Below the pieces are notes generated by a model, which saw nothing but the letters and a program-made list of their open reading frames with translations, was not told the DNA's origin and did no database searches. 64,000 nucleotides of DNA from Streptomyces sp. RB17 (GTDB lineage Bacteria > Actinomycetota > Actinomycetes > Streptomycetales > Streptomycetaceae), in contig NZ_WEGL01000004.1 in assembly GCF_009604455.1 (NCBI RefSeq), positions 372,001-436,000 of the forward strand. The letters run 5' to 3'. Shown here piece after piece: positions 33,082 through 41,778 of this stretch. A program made the position numbers and the translations under genes. Numbering within the stretch: position 1 is the stretch's first letter; every line of letters begins with the position of its first letter.

Positions 33082-35148
33082 TTGAGATCTCGCACGCGCC
33101 GTCGTCTCGCGGCGCTCACGTCGGCCGCATCGCTTGCGGCCGGCCTGCTCGGTGCGGCGGCGCCAGGCGCGCAGGCCGCGGCCGGGACAGATGATGTAAC
33201 GGCTGGTCAGATCGGCTTGTACGGCGGTTCCTCGGGGGTGGAGACCGTCAACGCGGATGGGACGGGGCTGCGGTCCGTCCCCAACATCCCGAACTTCGGA
33301 TACACCCCGAACTGGGCGCCGGACGGCAGCAGGGTCGTGGCCGGCTGGAGCCAGTTGTCCACCGGCCGGGTCACCGGCACCACCTCGCTCGTCACGCTGC
33401 CGTGGGCCACCAAGGTGCGCTCCAGCGCGTCGTACGAGGACCCCACGTTCTGGCTGGACGGCCGGTACGTGGTGTTCAGCACGGGCGGCCAGCTCGCCTA
33501 CGGGCCCTCGGACGGTTCCTGGGCGCCGGAGCCGCTGCTGACGGACACCCAGGAGCCGTCGACGGTCTGTGACATCCACCCGACGGCGAGCCCGACGGGC
33601 ACACTGGCCTTCGAGCGGCAGCACAACTACGGCTGCTACGACAGCCAGGGCATCTGGACCTACGACCCGTCCACCAAGGCGCTGAAGAACATCATCGCCT
33701 CCGGTTCCTCGCCGGTGTTCTCGGCGGACGGCAGCAAGCTGGTCTTCACCCGCGAAGTGGACGGCTGGACCCAGCTGTTCACGGCGAACGCCGACGGCAG
33801 CGACGTCAAGCAGGTCACCACCGACGCCACCGACCACCTGTCCCCGACCTGGGACCCGGCCGGCGGACGGATCGCCTACGAGGCGCACAGCTCGCACGCC
33901 GGCTGGTCCGACGACGTGCAGACGGTGCGCGTCCTGGACCTGGCGAGCGGTACGTCGGCCGAGGTCACCGGCGCCGGCAAGGGCGCCAAGCCGGCCTGGC
34001 AGCCGCTGCGGAAGAACAGCCTGGTCCGGGTCTACGGCACCGGGTCCGTCGGTATTGACGGCGCCGCCTCGCGCTGGACGTTCGACAAGGTGGGTGCGGC
34101 GCACGTACCCGGCCTGCTCACGGCCAAGTCCGCGGTGCTGGTCAACAAGGGCAACGCCACCTACTCGGCCCCCGCGATCGCGCTGGCCGCCGAGAAGCAG
34201 GGCCCGGTCCTGCTGACCTCCGGCAGCGGCCTGGACTCCGCCGCGGCCACCGAGCTCAAGCGCTCCCTGCCCAAGGGCAGCACCGTCTACCTCAACGGAA
34301 GTACGCGCATCCTCGGCTCCAAGGTGGCGAGCCAGGTCCAGGCGCTCGGCTACAAGCCGCTGCGTCTCGACGCCCCCGACCTCTCCTCGCTGTCGGCCCG
34401 CGTCGCCAAGCAGATCAGCGCGACCCCGAGCTGGATCTTCGTCGCCGACGGAGCCGACTACCACGACCCGATCGCCGCCTCCACGGCCGCCGGCGCGCTG
34501 GGCTACCACGGCACCGGCGTGGTCCTGCTGACGAACGGCAAGACGGTTCCCACCTCGGTGAAGAACTACCTCAACGCCCTGAACCCGGCGACCACGAACA
34601 TGGTGACGGTCGGCTACAACGCCACCCAGGCGATGGAGCACGTGACCTTGAACAAGTCGTGGAGCTTCTGGACGATCGGCGGCAAGACGCATGAGGACGT
34701 CGCCGCCAACCTGGCCCGTTTCTGGTGGACCTCGCCGACGCAGGCCGCCGTCGAGGACACCTGGACCTGGCAGAACGCGGTCGCGGGCGGCGCCGCCACG
34801 GCCACGTACGGCCCGATGCTCTGGTCGGGCGAGTCCACGCTCTCGGCACCGGCCTCGTACTACCTGGGCCAGGAGGCCGCGAGCATCTGGGTGGTGCAGA
34901 CCTTCGGCGGCAACACGTCGTACCCGCCGGCCAACCGCACCGCCATCGCCTCGGCGATCGCCGCGAGCAGCGCCTGGACCACCACCTACTGGGCGGCGAA
35001 CGGCGATCTGCCGTCGGCGACCGCCAAGGCCGCCCAGTCCTTCGGGACCGAGTCCGTCCCCGCCACCACCGGCACCCGGCCGGCACCCGACCCCACCGTG
35101 GTCCCCGGCCGGCACCTGCCCGCACCGGACGCGCACACCGCCCGCTAG
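33082..35148 (+). CDS. Secreted TolB-like propeller and cell-wall-binding protein
   Basis: A TTG start at 33082, eight bases after CAGGGGGG, gives a 688-residue product. A Sec signal (RRRLAALTSAASLAAGLLGAAAPGAQA) is followed by a TolB/PD40-type propeller (about 40-330: DGTGLRSV, NWAPDGSRVVAGW, SPVFSADGSKLVF, HLSPTWDPAGGRIAYE). Then comes a region like cell-wall-binding repeat 2 (about 340-520: GPVLLTSGSGLDSAAATELKR, YLNGSTRILGSKVASQVQALG) and a C-terminal Trp/Ala-rich domain. It is probably surface-located and binds the wall. The alternative ATG starts further upstream lack a signal, which supports TTG. Confidence 0.88.
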   Translation: MRSRTRRRLAALTSAASLAAGLLGAAAPGAQAAAGTDDVTAGQIGLYGGSSGVETVNADGTGLRSVPNIPNFGYTPNWAPDGSRVVAGWSQLSTGRVTGTTSLVTLPWATKVRSSASYEDPTFWLDGRYVVFSTGGQLAYGPSDGSWAPEPLLTDTQEPSTVCDIHPTASPTGTLAFERQHNYGCYDSQGIWTYDPSTKALKNIIASGSSPVFSADGSKLVFTREVDGWTQLFTANADGSDVKQVTTDATDHLSPTWDPAGGRIAYEAHSSHAGWSDDVQTVRVLDLASGTSAEVTGAGKGAKPAWQPLRKNSLVRVYGTGSVGIDGAASRWTFDKVGAAHVPGLLTAKSAVLVNKGNATYSAPAIALAAEKQGPVLLTSGSGLDSAAATELKRSLPKGSTVYLNGSTRILGSKVASQVQALGYKPLRLDAPDLSSLSARVAKQISATPSWIFVADGADYHDPIAASTAAGALGYHGTGVVLLTNGKTVPTSVKNYLNALNPATTNMVTVGYNATQAMEHVTLNKSWSFWTIGGKTHEDVAANLARFWWTSPTQAAVEDTWTWQNAVAGGAATATYGPMLWSGESTLSAPASYYLGQEAASIWVVQTFGGNTSYPPANRTAIASAIAASSAWTTTYWAANGDLPSATAKAAQSFGTESVPATTGTRPAPDPTVVPGRHLPAPDAHTAR

Positions 35149-35180
35149 CCGGCGGGACGGTCCGCGCTGCGCAACCCCCG

Positions 35181-35214
35181 GCAACCCCCGGGTCCTCCCC
35201 GGCCCGGGGGTTGC
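35181..35214 (+). terminator. Intrinsic terminator after the secreted propeller gene
   Basis: Arms GCAACCCCCGGG and CCCGGGGGTTGC (12 bp) surround a 10-nt loop. It lies 33 bases after the stop of the upstream gene and before the SigJ promoter region. Confidence 0.7.
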
Positions 35215-35276
35215 GCACGGGTCCGGCGGCCGTGATGCGCCCGTCCCCGCGCCGCGCGCGGGCTAGGATCCCGGGC

Positions 35277-36221
35277 ATGGCCCTGACCATGAGCGACGTG
35301 GACCGGTTCGAGGCGTGCAGGCCCCGGCTGGAGGCCATCGCCTACCGACTGCTGGGGTCCGCGAGCGAGGCCGAGGACGCCGTGCAGGAGACGTTCCTGC
35401 GCTGGCAGGACGCCGATGTCGAGCGCATCGAGGTGCCCGAGGCATGGCTGACGAAGGTGCTCACCAACCTGTGCCTCAACCAGCTCGCCTCCGCCCGCGC
35501 GCGGCGCGAGACCTATGTGGGCCAGTGGCTCCCCGAGCCGCTGCTCGCCGGGGACCCGATGCTCGGGCCGGCCGACACGGCCGAACAGCGCGAGTCGGTG
35601 TCGTACGCGGTCCTCGCCCTGCTGGAGCGGCTCTCCCCCAATGAGCGGGCGGTGTACGTCCTGCGGGAGGCCTTCGGCTATCCGCACCGGGAGATCGCCG
35701 GGATCCTCGACCTCACCGAGGCCGCCAGCCAGCAGATCTTCCACCGCGCCAAGAAGCACGTCGCCGAGGGCAGGGCCCGTACCGAGATCGACCGGGCCGC
35801 GGCCCGGCGGGTCGTCGAGGAGTTCCTCGCCGCCGCCACCAGCGGGAGGACCGAGCCGCTGGTACGGCTGCTCACCGAGGACGCCGTCGCGGTCGGCGAC
35901 GGCGGCGGGAAGGTCCCGGCCCGGGCCAAGGCGTTCGAGGGCGCCCTCGCGGTCGCGAAGTTCATGCGGGGTCTGTTCAAGCCCAGCGAGGCCAAGCGCC
36001 GCTTCGTCGGCGGCTCGGCCGAGGTGTACGCCACGACCGCCAACGGCGACCCCGCCCTCGTGGCGGTCTTCGACGGCCGGGTCATCGGCGTCATGTGCCT
36101 GGAGATCGGCGCCGAGGGCATCGCCGGGTTCCGCAACCAGGTCAACCCCGACAAGCTCGAACGCGCGAGCCGGCGGTGGGCCGCCGCCGACCACGGCGAA
36201 CCCCTGCTCCGCGCCTTCTGA
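35277..36221 (+). CDS. sigJ: ECF41-group RNA polymerase sigma factor (SigJ)
   Basis: ATG 35277 (AGGATC upstream) or ATG 35289. The 314-residue protein has sigma region 2 (RLLGSASEAEDAVQETFLRW), region 4 (LERLSPNERAVYVLREAFGYPHREIAGIL) and a SnoaL-like C-terminal domain. All three ECF41 hallmarks are visible: WLPEP in the linker, DGGGKVPA in the C-domain and NPDKLE near the end. In ECF41 proteins the C-domain tunes sigma activity in place of an anti-sigma factor. The adjacent NAD(P)H oxidoreductase (36366) is the usual kind of target for this group. Confidence 0.95.
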   Translation: MALTMSDVDRFEACRPRLEAIAYRLLGSASEAEDAVQETFLRWQDADVERIEVPEAWLTKVLTNLCLNQLASARARRETYVGQWLPEPLLAGDPMLGPADTAEQRESVSYAVLALLERLSPNERAVYVLREAFGYPHREIAGILDLTEAASQQIFHRAKKHVAEGRARTEIDRAAARRVVEEFLAAATSGRTEPLVRLLTEDAVAVGDGGGKVPARAKAFEGALAVAKFMRGLFKPSEAKRRFVGGSAEVYATTANGDPALVAVFDGRVIGVMCLEIGAEGIAGFRNQVNPDKLERASRRWAAADHGEPLLRAF

Positions 36222-36303
36222 TCCACATGTGATCCGCTTCACACCCGACTCCTGTCAGGAATCGGCGGGCCGTCCGGTTCAAGGGGCGAATCCGCAGAAG
36301 GCG

Positions 36304-36346
36304 GCAGCTGAAAGACAGCCGCTGATCACAGCCGCTGAAAGACAGC
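36304..36346 (+). repeat. Direct repeat in the leader of the SigJ-linked oxidoreductase
   Basis: Two near-identical 16-bp copies (GCAGCTGAAAGACAGC at 36304 and GCCGCTGAAAGACAGC at 36331) lie 27 bp apart in the 5' leader. A third partial GACAG lies just before the ribosome site. They may be regulatory or the result of a slippage duplication. Confidence 0.6.
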
Positions 36347-36365
36347 AGCAGACAGGAGCCGGGAA

Positions 36366-37565
36366 ATGCAGCACCGCATCGTCGTCCTCGGAGCCGGATA
36401 CGCCGGAGCCATCGCCGCCGGGCGCCTCGCCAGGCGGCTGCGCCCCGAGGACGTCGCCGTCACCCTCGTCAACCCCGACCCCGACTTCGTGGAACGCGTC
36501 CGGCTGCACCAGCTCGCGGTCGGCCGGTCCCTCAGGCCCCGCCCCTTCGCCGAGATGTTCGCGGGCACCGGAGTCGAACTGAAGCTCGCGCGGGTCACCG
36601 GGATCGACGCCGACCGCAGGACCGTCGCCGTCACCGGCGTGAACGGAGCGGAGGAGCTGGCGTACGACACCCTCGTGTACGCCCTCGGCAGCGGCTGGGA
36701 CGACCAGGGCGTCCCCGGCACCGCCGAGCACGCCGAGCAGCTCGCGAGCCGCGCCGGAGCGCTCCGGCTGCGCGAGCGCCTGGCAGCCCTGGACGCCGGC
36801 CGGCCCGTGGTCGTGGTCGGCGGCGGCCTCACCGGCGTGGAGGCCGCCGCCGAGATCGCCGAGGCCCGCCCGGACCTCGACGTCGCCCTCGTCGCCCGCG
36901 GCGGCCTCGGCGACTGGCTCTCCCCGAAGGGCCGCACGCACCTGCGGAAGGTCTTCGGCGGGCTCGGCATCACCGTGCACGAGCACACCGCCGTCACCGC
37001 CGTCGAGGCCGGCCACGTCGTCACGGCCGACGGCACGTCCGTACCGGCCGCGGTCACCGTGTGGACCACGGGCTTCGCCGTGCATCCCCTCGCCCGGGCC
37101 ACCACCCTGGAGGTCACGGACGACACCGGCCAGATCGTGGTCGACCGGACCATGCGCTCGGTCTCGCACCCGGACGTGTACGCCGTCGGCGACGCGGCCA
37201 TGGCGATGGGCCCCGGCGACAAGCCGCTGCGGATGTCCTGCGCCTCGGGCGGCTTCACCGCGTGGCAGGCCGCCGACGCCATCGCGGCGCGCCTGACCGG
37301 CGGCAAGCTCCCGAACGTGGCGATCCGCTACTTCAACCAGTGCATCTCGCTGGGCCGCAGGGAGGGCCTGATCCAGTACGTCACCGCCGACGACCGCGCC
37401 GTCCGGGCGGCCCTGACGGGACGGGCCGCCGCCGTCTACAAGGAGCTGGTCTGCAAGGGCGCGGCCTGGGGCGTCGCCAATCCGATGCTCGGGATGCCGA
37501 CCCGGCGCCGCCGCGTCGTACCGGAGCCGGCCCGGACGGGTGCGACGGCCACGGCCCGGGCCTGA
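36366..37565 (+). CDS. FAD-dependent NAD(P)H oxidoreductase (NDH-2 like)
   Basis: ATG 36366 follows AGGAG. The 399-residue flavoprotein has the FAD-binding start MQHRIVVLGAGYAGAIAAGRLARRL, the second dinucleotide fold VVVVGGGLTGVEAAAEIAEARPDL, and the flavin-proximal HPDVYAVGDAAMA. This matches type II NADH dehydrogenase-like/ferredoxin-reductase-like enzymes of about 400 residues. It probably transfers electrons from NAD(P)H to a quinone or small acceptor at the membrane. Adjacent SigJ suggests ECF41 control, but I could not find a convincing ECF41 promoter in the leader. Confidence 0.93.
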   Translation: MQHRIVVLGAGYAGAIAAGRLARRLRPEDVAVTLVNPDPDFVERVRLHQLAVGRSLRPRPFAEMFAGTGVELKLARVTGIDADRRTVAVTGVNGAEELAYDTLVYALGSGWDDQGVPGTAEHAEQLASRAGALRLRERLAALDAGRPVVVVGGGLTGVEAAAEIAEARPDLDVALVARGGLGDWLSPKGRTHLRKVFGGLGITVHEHTAVTAVEAGHVVTADGTSVPAAVTVWTTGFAVHPLARATTLEVTDDTGQIVVDRTMRSVSHPDVYAVGDAAMAMGPGDKPLRMSCASGGFTAWQAADAIAARLTGGKLPNVAIRYFNQCISLGRREGLIQYVTADDRAVRAALTGRAAAVYKELVCKGAAWGVANPMLGMPTRRRRVVPEPARTGATATARA

Positions 37566-37638
37566 CTCCCCGCCGCACACCCCCCCATCCCCAACGTCCT
37601 TTCACCGCAGCATCGTTGTCCGGACACCGGATCTGCCC

Positions 37639-38561
37639 GTGGTGCTGCTCACCGGCGGCCCGGGCATGGGCAAGGGCCGGCTGCCGCGGGCCGTGCGGGA
37701 CCGGTTCGCCACCAAGGTGCCGGTGATCTACCTGGACCGCGGTTCACCGGTGTACGCGGACCGGGCGGAGCCGGAGCCGGGCGCATGCTCGGCCACGACC
37801 GAGGTCCTGGCCGAGGCCGCCCGGCGGCCGGCCGGCCGGCAGGGGACGGGCGGCTCGTTCGCCTTCCCCCGGCTCTTCGCGGGCCTCGCGATGATCGCGA
37901 CCGGGGTCACGGAAGGCACCCCCGAGGCGGTCGCGGCGGAGGTGGAACGCTACGAGGAGGTGGCCCAGAGGCAGCGCCTGCGCGGCCTGGGCACGGGTGA
38001 CTTCTGGCGGGGTGCGCCGCGCGGCGCCCTGCGCAACCTGCTGACGACCCTGTCCGGGCAGGCGCTCGACCCGTACGCGGCCTCGGTGAGCACCGCGCTG
38101 CTGGACGCCATCTTCGCGAGCCCACCGCGGACGAGCTCCCCCAGTACCTCACCGAGCCCGCGGCGGCCCCGGACCGCCTGAAGAAGCTGATCGGCGCCAC
38201 GAAGGACACGGATCTCGGCTCCGCCCCGAACCTGGAGGACTCCCGGACGATGCTCGTCCACGACGGCCTCGTCACCATCGGCACGGCGCTGCACCAGGTG
38301 CAGAGCGGTGGCGCCGGGACGACGCCGAGCCTGGACGACGTCGTCGGGGAGTGGTCCCAACTCCAGTCCCGGCACCGGGTGCAGGGCACCAGCGGCCTGA
38401 TCTGCCTGACCGGCGCCGGCAACCCGTACGACAGGCCGGTGGCGGTGGTCGAACTGGATCCGGGCCGGTCGGGCGAGGGGACGCTGAAGTTCGTCGGCCT
38501 CGGCCGGCCCACCGGCCACCCACAGCCGAAGAACTGCGTGATCCCCAGCGGCACGCCCTGA
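37639..38561 (+). pseudogene. Pseudogene: NTPase head fused out of frame to a substrate-binding-like tail
   Basis: The first half (37639 to about 38125) reads as a P-loop protein: VVLLTGGPGMGKGRLPRAVRDRF near the start, then about 130 helical residues. At about 38125-38135 the frame jumps. In another frame the DNA continues with TADELPQYLTEPAAAPDRLKKL, then TMLVHDGLVTIGTALHQVQ and GTSGLICLTGAGNPYDRPVAVVELDPG in pieces, ending PKNCVIPSGTP at 38561. Large Streptomyces proteins with an NTPase head, a membrane helix and a substrate-binding-like tail exist, so I read this as a big internal deletion plus frameshift. Starts are uncertain. Confidence 0.65.
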
Positions 38562-38586
38562 CGGAGGCGGGGCCCGCAGCGTGCGG

Positions 38587-39450
38587 CTAGTGCTTCCCGC
38601 CGCTCCGGCCGCCGCCCGTCTTACCACTCCCGGACGTGTTGTCCGTGCCGCCGGAGGTGCCGCCCGAGCTGCTGCCGGACGTGCCCTTGCCCGACGAGCC
38701 GTTGCCGGAGGTCCCGGTCCCGCTGGAGGAGCCGTCGCCCGAGGTGCCCTTGCCGGCGGTGCCGGTTTTGCCGCCCGAGGCACCGTCGCCGGACTTGCCC
38801 GTGCCGGCCGGGCCGCTCGGCGTGGCGGTCGCCCGCGCCAACTGCTCGGAGCAGTACGCGGCGACCTTGTCCTTGCCACCGGCGGCCGTGACGAGCCGCT
38901 GCCAGGCCGTCGCGTCGAGCGCCTTGCCCCGGCCCTGGACGTGCTCGTAGGCGCGGCAGTGGGCCTCGGTGTCCTGGGCGGACGCCGGCCGGCCCGCCGG
39001 CCGGGACCCGTCGAAGGGAGCCGAGGACGCCGTACCGCCCGGCCGTTCCGAGGCGACCGCCGAGGGGTGCCCGGCCTTCGGGCCGGCACCGGAACCGTGC
39101 GTCGACGACCCGGCGGAGCCGATGGCCGCGACGGCGACCCCACCCAGGGCGAGGCTCGCGAACACCGCGCCGAACGTCAGTCTCACCGGGCGCCGGGCCC
39201 GCCGCTGGGCGGCCGGCCGCCAGTCGTCCCGCCGCCGGGTACGCGCCCGGTGCGCGCCCGTGGCGTGGGCGTCGCGGAACGCGGCCACGGCAAGCCGCTC
39301 GGCCCGCGGGTCGAGCTCGCCGGTGCGCAGGACGGTGGCCAGCACCGTCTCCAGCGCGGCGGCCTCAGCCGTGTCCGGCGCGCCGGACACGGCGCCGGGC
39401 CGCACACGTCGACGGCCCTGGACTCCGTCGCCGCTCAGCCGTTCACCCAT
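38587..39450 (-). CDS. Membrane protein, probable anti-sigma partner of the ECF factor
   Basis: The 287-residue protein has a cytosolic N-domain (about 1-85: TAEAAALETVLATVLRTGELDPRAERLAVAAFRDA) and one membrane helix (LTFGAVFASLALGGVAVAAIGSAG). The extracytoplasmic part contains a Cys-bearing segment (AHCRAYEHVQGRGKALDATAW) and a Gly/Ser/Thr/Lys tail. It lies 63 bp downstream of the ECF sigma gene on the same strand, probably co-transcribed. The N-domain is not a classic zinc-binding anti-sigma fold (no HxxxCxxC), so the role is inference from position. Confidence 0.85.
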   Translation of the reverse strand: MGERLSGDGVQGRRRVRPGAVSGAPDTAEAAALETVLATVLRTGELDPRAERLAVAAFRDAHATGAHRARTRRRDDWRPAAQRRARRPVRLTFGAVFASLALGGVAVAAIGSAGSSTHGSGAGPKAGHPSAVASERPGGTASSAPFDGSRPAGRPASAQDTEAHCRAYEHVQGRGKALDATAWQRLVTAAGGKDKVAAYCSEQLARATATPSGPAGTGKSGDGASGGKTGTAGKGTSGDGSSSGTGTSGNGSSGKGTSGSSSGGTSGGTDNTSGSGKTGGGRSGGKH

Positions 39451-39513
39451 GTCCGTTTCCGTTCCCGTCCGTTCCTGTCCGGCCGTGTTCGACGCGTTCC
39501 GTGCAGGAGTCGT

Positions 39514-40221
39514 TCATGTCGACTCCCCCAGCGCGCGGGAAGCCCCATCCGTCACACCCTGCTCCGCCTCGCCGCCGACGCCGAGCTGACGCGCGAGGCG
39601 TTTCAGGCCCCGGTGGGCCGCCGTACGCACCGCTCCGGGGCGCTTGCCGAGGACGCGTGCGGCGGCGGGACCGTCGAGGCCGACCACGACCCGCAGCAGC
39701 ACCGCCTCGGCCTGGTCCCGGGGCAGCCCGCGGACCAGTTCCAGGGCCCGCTCGGTGGAGAGGGACTCCAGGGCCTGCTCATGGGTGCTGTGCGGACCGG
39801 GCAGGTCGAGGACGTCCTGCTCGGTCCCGCCGGCCCGGGGCCGCACCCGCTGGCGGCGCAGATGGTCCAGCGCCCGGTGCCGCGCGATGGTCGCGGTCCA
39901 GCCGCGGAACCCGGCGCCGTCGCCCTTGAACCGTCCGAGGTCGCGGGCTATGTCCAGCCAGGCGTCGGCGGCCACGTCCTCGGCGTCGTCGCCGACGATG
40001 CCGTGCAGATAGCCGAGCAGTCCCGGCTGCACGAACCGGTAGGCGATCGCGAAGGCGGCCTCGTCGCCCTCCTGGGCCCGGGCGACCGCCGCGCCGAGTT
40101 CCCCGTCGTACGCCTGTACGCGCCGGGGTTGCCGTACCTGGCCCAAGATTGTCCTCGTCCGCACCGGTTCATAGCGAGCTCGTGCCGTCCGCCGCGCTTC
40201 GGTCGCATCGACGGCCCCCAC
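39514..40221 (-). CDS. ECF RNA polymerase sigma factor
   Basis: GTG 40221 starts a 235-residue protein with sigma region 2 (AYRFVQPGLLGYLHGIVGDDAEDVAADAWLDIARDL), a region 2.4-like GWTATIARHRALDHLRRQ, and region 4 (LRGLPRDQAEAVLLRVVVGLDGPAAARVLGKRPGAVRTAAHRGLKRLA) in parts. The region-4 sequence AVLLRVVVGL-AAARVLGKRPGAVR is the typical ECF promoter -35 reader. It is followed by a membrane protein that may act as anti-sigma factor. Regulon unknown. Confidence 0.93.
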   Translation of the reverse strand: MGAVDATEARRTARARYEPVRTRTILGQVRQPRRVQAYDGELGAAVARAQEGDEAAFAIAYRFVQPGLLGYLHGIVGDDAEDVAADAWLDIARDLGRFKGDGAGFRGWTATIARHRALDHLRRQRVRPRAGGTEQDVLDLPGPHSTHEQALESLSTERALELVRGLPRDQAEAVLLRVVVGLDGPAAARVLGKRPGAVRTAAHRGLKRLARQLGVGGEAEQGVTDGASRALGEST

Positions 40222-40542
40222 AGTGACCAGCGTCCGCGCTCACAGAAATGTCACAACGCGCCGGGAGGCCGGCACGGCGGCGCCGGTGACCTGCGGCCCG
40301 GCCGGGTGACGTTTCCCGTGGGCCGTGCGCTGGGTGGGTGCCGGGTGCGGTACCGCGTGGGCCGCCCGCCCGTCTGCGCCGGTGCCGCGTTCCGCTCCGG
40401 ACCCCTCTCCGCGGCGCCCGCGACTCCCCCCTTGGGCGGCGCGGAGAGGGACGGGCGGCCGGTGGCGGATCGGCGTCCGGCCCCTGCGCCCTGCGCCCGT
40501 CCGGCCCGTGACGCTTCCGCACCTTCGTGCGCTCCTCCTGGC
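40222..40542. other. Non-coding divergent region with strong hairpin
   Basis: A 321-bp gap lies between the ECF sigma gene and the DUF1877 gene. It contains a large inverted repeat: CCCTCTCCGCGGCGCCC (40403-40419) and GGGCGGCGCGGAGAGGG (40434-40450) pair over 17 bp with one mismatch and a 14-nt loop. The hairpin lies about 90 bp before the DUF1877 start, so it may shape that leader RNA. I see no reliable small gene here. Confidence 0.6.
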
Positions 40543-41004
40543 ATGAGCGCGTACCTCCGTCTGCGAGCAGTGCCGCCGCCGGCCCTGCGCAACAGCTCGA
40601 CCTGGCTGGAACGGCTCTTCGAGGGCGACTCGGAGACCGTCCGCCGCTACCGGGACCAGGAGCGCATCTACGCCGGCGCTTCCCCTCATCCCCTCACCCA
40701 GGACCGGCCCCAGACCCAGGTGGTCCTCGGCGGCCGGCCCGTGTTCCGCGCCGACCGGCACAAACCCCCGCTGCTGGTGCTGACGGCGGCCCAGGCCCGC
40801 CGGGTGTCCGGGTTCCTGGCGACGGCCGACTTCGACGCCCTGTGGGATTTCGCCCGGGACGCCCTGCTGCCGCGCTATGGCGGCGTGCGGGCCGAGCCCG
40901 AGACGTGGGGCGCGTTCGCGGCGGCGCACCAGGAGCTGAAGGCGTTCTACACGCACACCGCCGAGCGCGGGGACGCGGTGGTGAAGTGGCTGGCCGAGGA
41001 GTGA
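40543..41004 (+). CDS. DUF1877 (YfbM-like) protein
   Basis: ATG 40543 begins MSAYLRLRAVPPPALRNSSTWLERLFEGD. The 153-residue protein has the DUF1877 layout: an alpha/beta start, then RIYAGASPHPLTQDRPQTQVVLGG, and a helical end (FAAAHQELKAFYTHTAERGDAVVKWL). The family is of unknown function, cytosolic and common in Streptomyces. A large hairpin lies upstream. Confidence 0.88.
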   Translation: MSAYLRLRAVPPPALRNSSTWLERLFEGDSETVRRYRDQERIYAGASPHPLTQDRPQTQVVLGGRPVFRADRHKPPLLVLTAAQARRVSGFLATADFDALWDFARDALLPRYGGVRAEPETWGAFAAAHQELKAFYTHTAERGDAVVKWLAEE

Positions 41005-41102
41005 GGAGTGGCCACTGAGGCGTGAGGTGTAACAGTTCCGGGCCGCCGCGCTCTGTCCATGCGGACGACCGTGTCGGTCGGCCGGGACAGGGGGCACGAC
41101 TC

Positions 41103-41765
41103 GTGCAGTGGACGGACGACAGCGGCAGAACGTACGGCGAGGAGCCGTACGGCGATGCCGGGTACGTGTATGCCCACGGCCCCTCGGCCAACGGCACCTT
41201 CACCGACACGGCCACACTGCCCTGGGACGCCGGACAGAGCTGGGTGACGGAACCGGCCTGGGACGCCGGACAGAGCTGGGCCACGGAACCGGCCTGGGAC
41301 AGGGAGCCGCGCACGCCGGTGAGCGAGCCGGAGCGGCCCGTCTTCGTGGACTCCTCGGGGCGACGCCAGCGCCGCGTGCTGCGCGCCGCCCGGCTGCTGA
41401 TGATCCCCGCCGGCGGCTATGTCGCCCTGCTGCTCAGCACCCTGCTCGGCGGCCCGAGCATCAGCGCCCCGTTCGTCCCGCGGCCGGACGGCACGCACCC
41501 GGCCGCTCCCCGCGTGACCAACCCCGACTCCCCGTCCGGCACCGGGCGCCCGGCGGGGAGCGCGAACCCCGCCGCGGTCCAGGCGAGCCCCCGCCCCACG
41601 GCCCGGAAGACGTCCGGCCGGACGGCGGCGGCCGCAACCGCCCCCAGAGCCACCGCCGGGCCCACCGCGGCGCCCACCAGGACCACCGCCGCGCCCTCCA
41701 CCTCCGCCCCTGTCCCCTCCTCGAAGGGTCGCGCCCTCGGCTCGTCCCACAAGCCCGTGAAGTGA
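41103..41765 (+). CDS. matA: MatA-like single-pass membrane protein
   Basis: GTG 41103 follows AGGGGG. The 220-residue protein has an N-terminal acidic, Trp/Gly-rich domain with a duplicated 12-residue unit (WDAGQSWVTEPA and WDAGQSWATEPA), a membrane helix (LLMIPAGGYVALLLSTLLGGPS, about 98-120), and a Ser/Thr/Ala/Pro-rich external tail. It is 13 bp before the bifunctional synthase gene and so probably in one operon. In S. lividans a small MatA with MatB makes the extracellular poly-beta-1,6-GlcNAc of mycelial pellets. The MatA label here rests on gene order and topology. Confidence 0.65.
   Translation: MQWTDDSGRTYGEEPYGDAGYVYAHGPSANGTFTDTATLPWDAGQSWVTEPAWDAGQSWATEPAWDREPRTPVSEPERPVFVDSSGRRQRRVLRAARLLMIPAGGYVALLLSTLLGGPSISAPFVPRPDGTHPAAPRVTNPDSPSGTGRPAGSANPAAVQASPRPTARKTSGRTAAAATAPRATAGPTAAPTRTTAAPSTSAPVPSSKGRALGSSHKPVK
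41223..41294 (+). repeat. Coding 36-bp tandem duplication
   Basis: Two contiguous 36-bp units (41223-41258 and 41259-41294), differing at about two bases, encode WDAGQSWxTEPA twice. This is a recent-looking in-frame duplication in the N-terminal domain of MatA. Confidence 0.85.
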
Positions 41766-41778
41766 TCCAAGGCCTGCC

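Noticed and set aside
35277..36221. Classical anti-sigma partner for SigJ
   Set aside because: None is adjacent; ECF41 proteins use their own C-terminal domain, and none is expected.
36222..36365. ECF41-style promoter (TGTCACA with CGTC) before the SigJ-linked oxidoreductase
   Set aside because: The closest match (TGTCAGG then CGTC) has the wrong spacing (about 11 instead of about 16), so I do not claim it.
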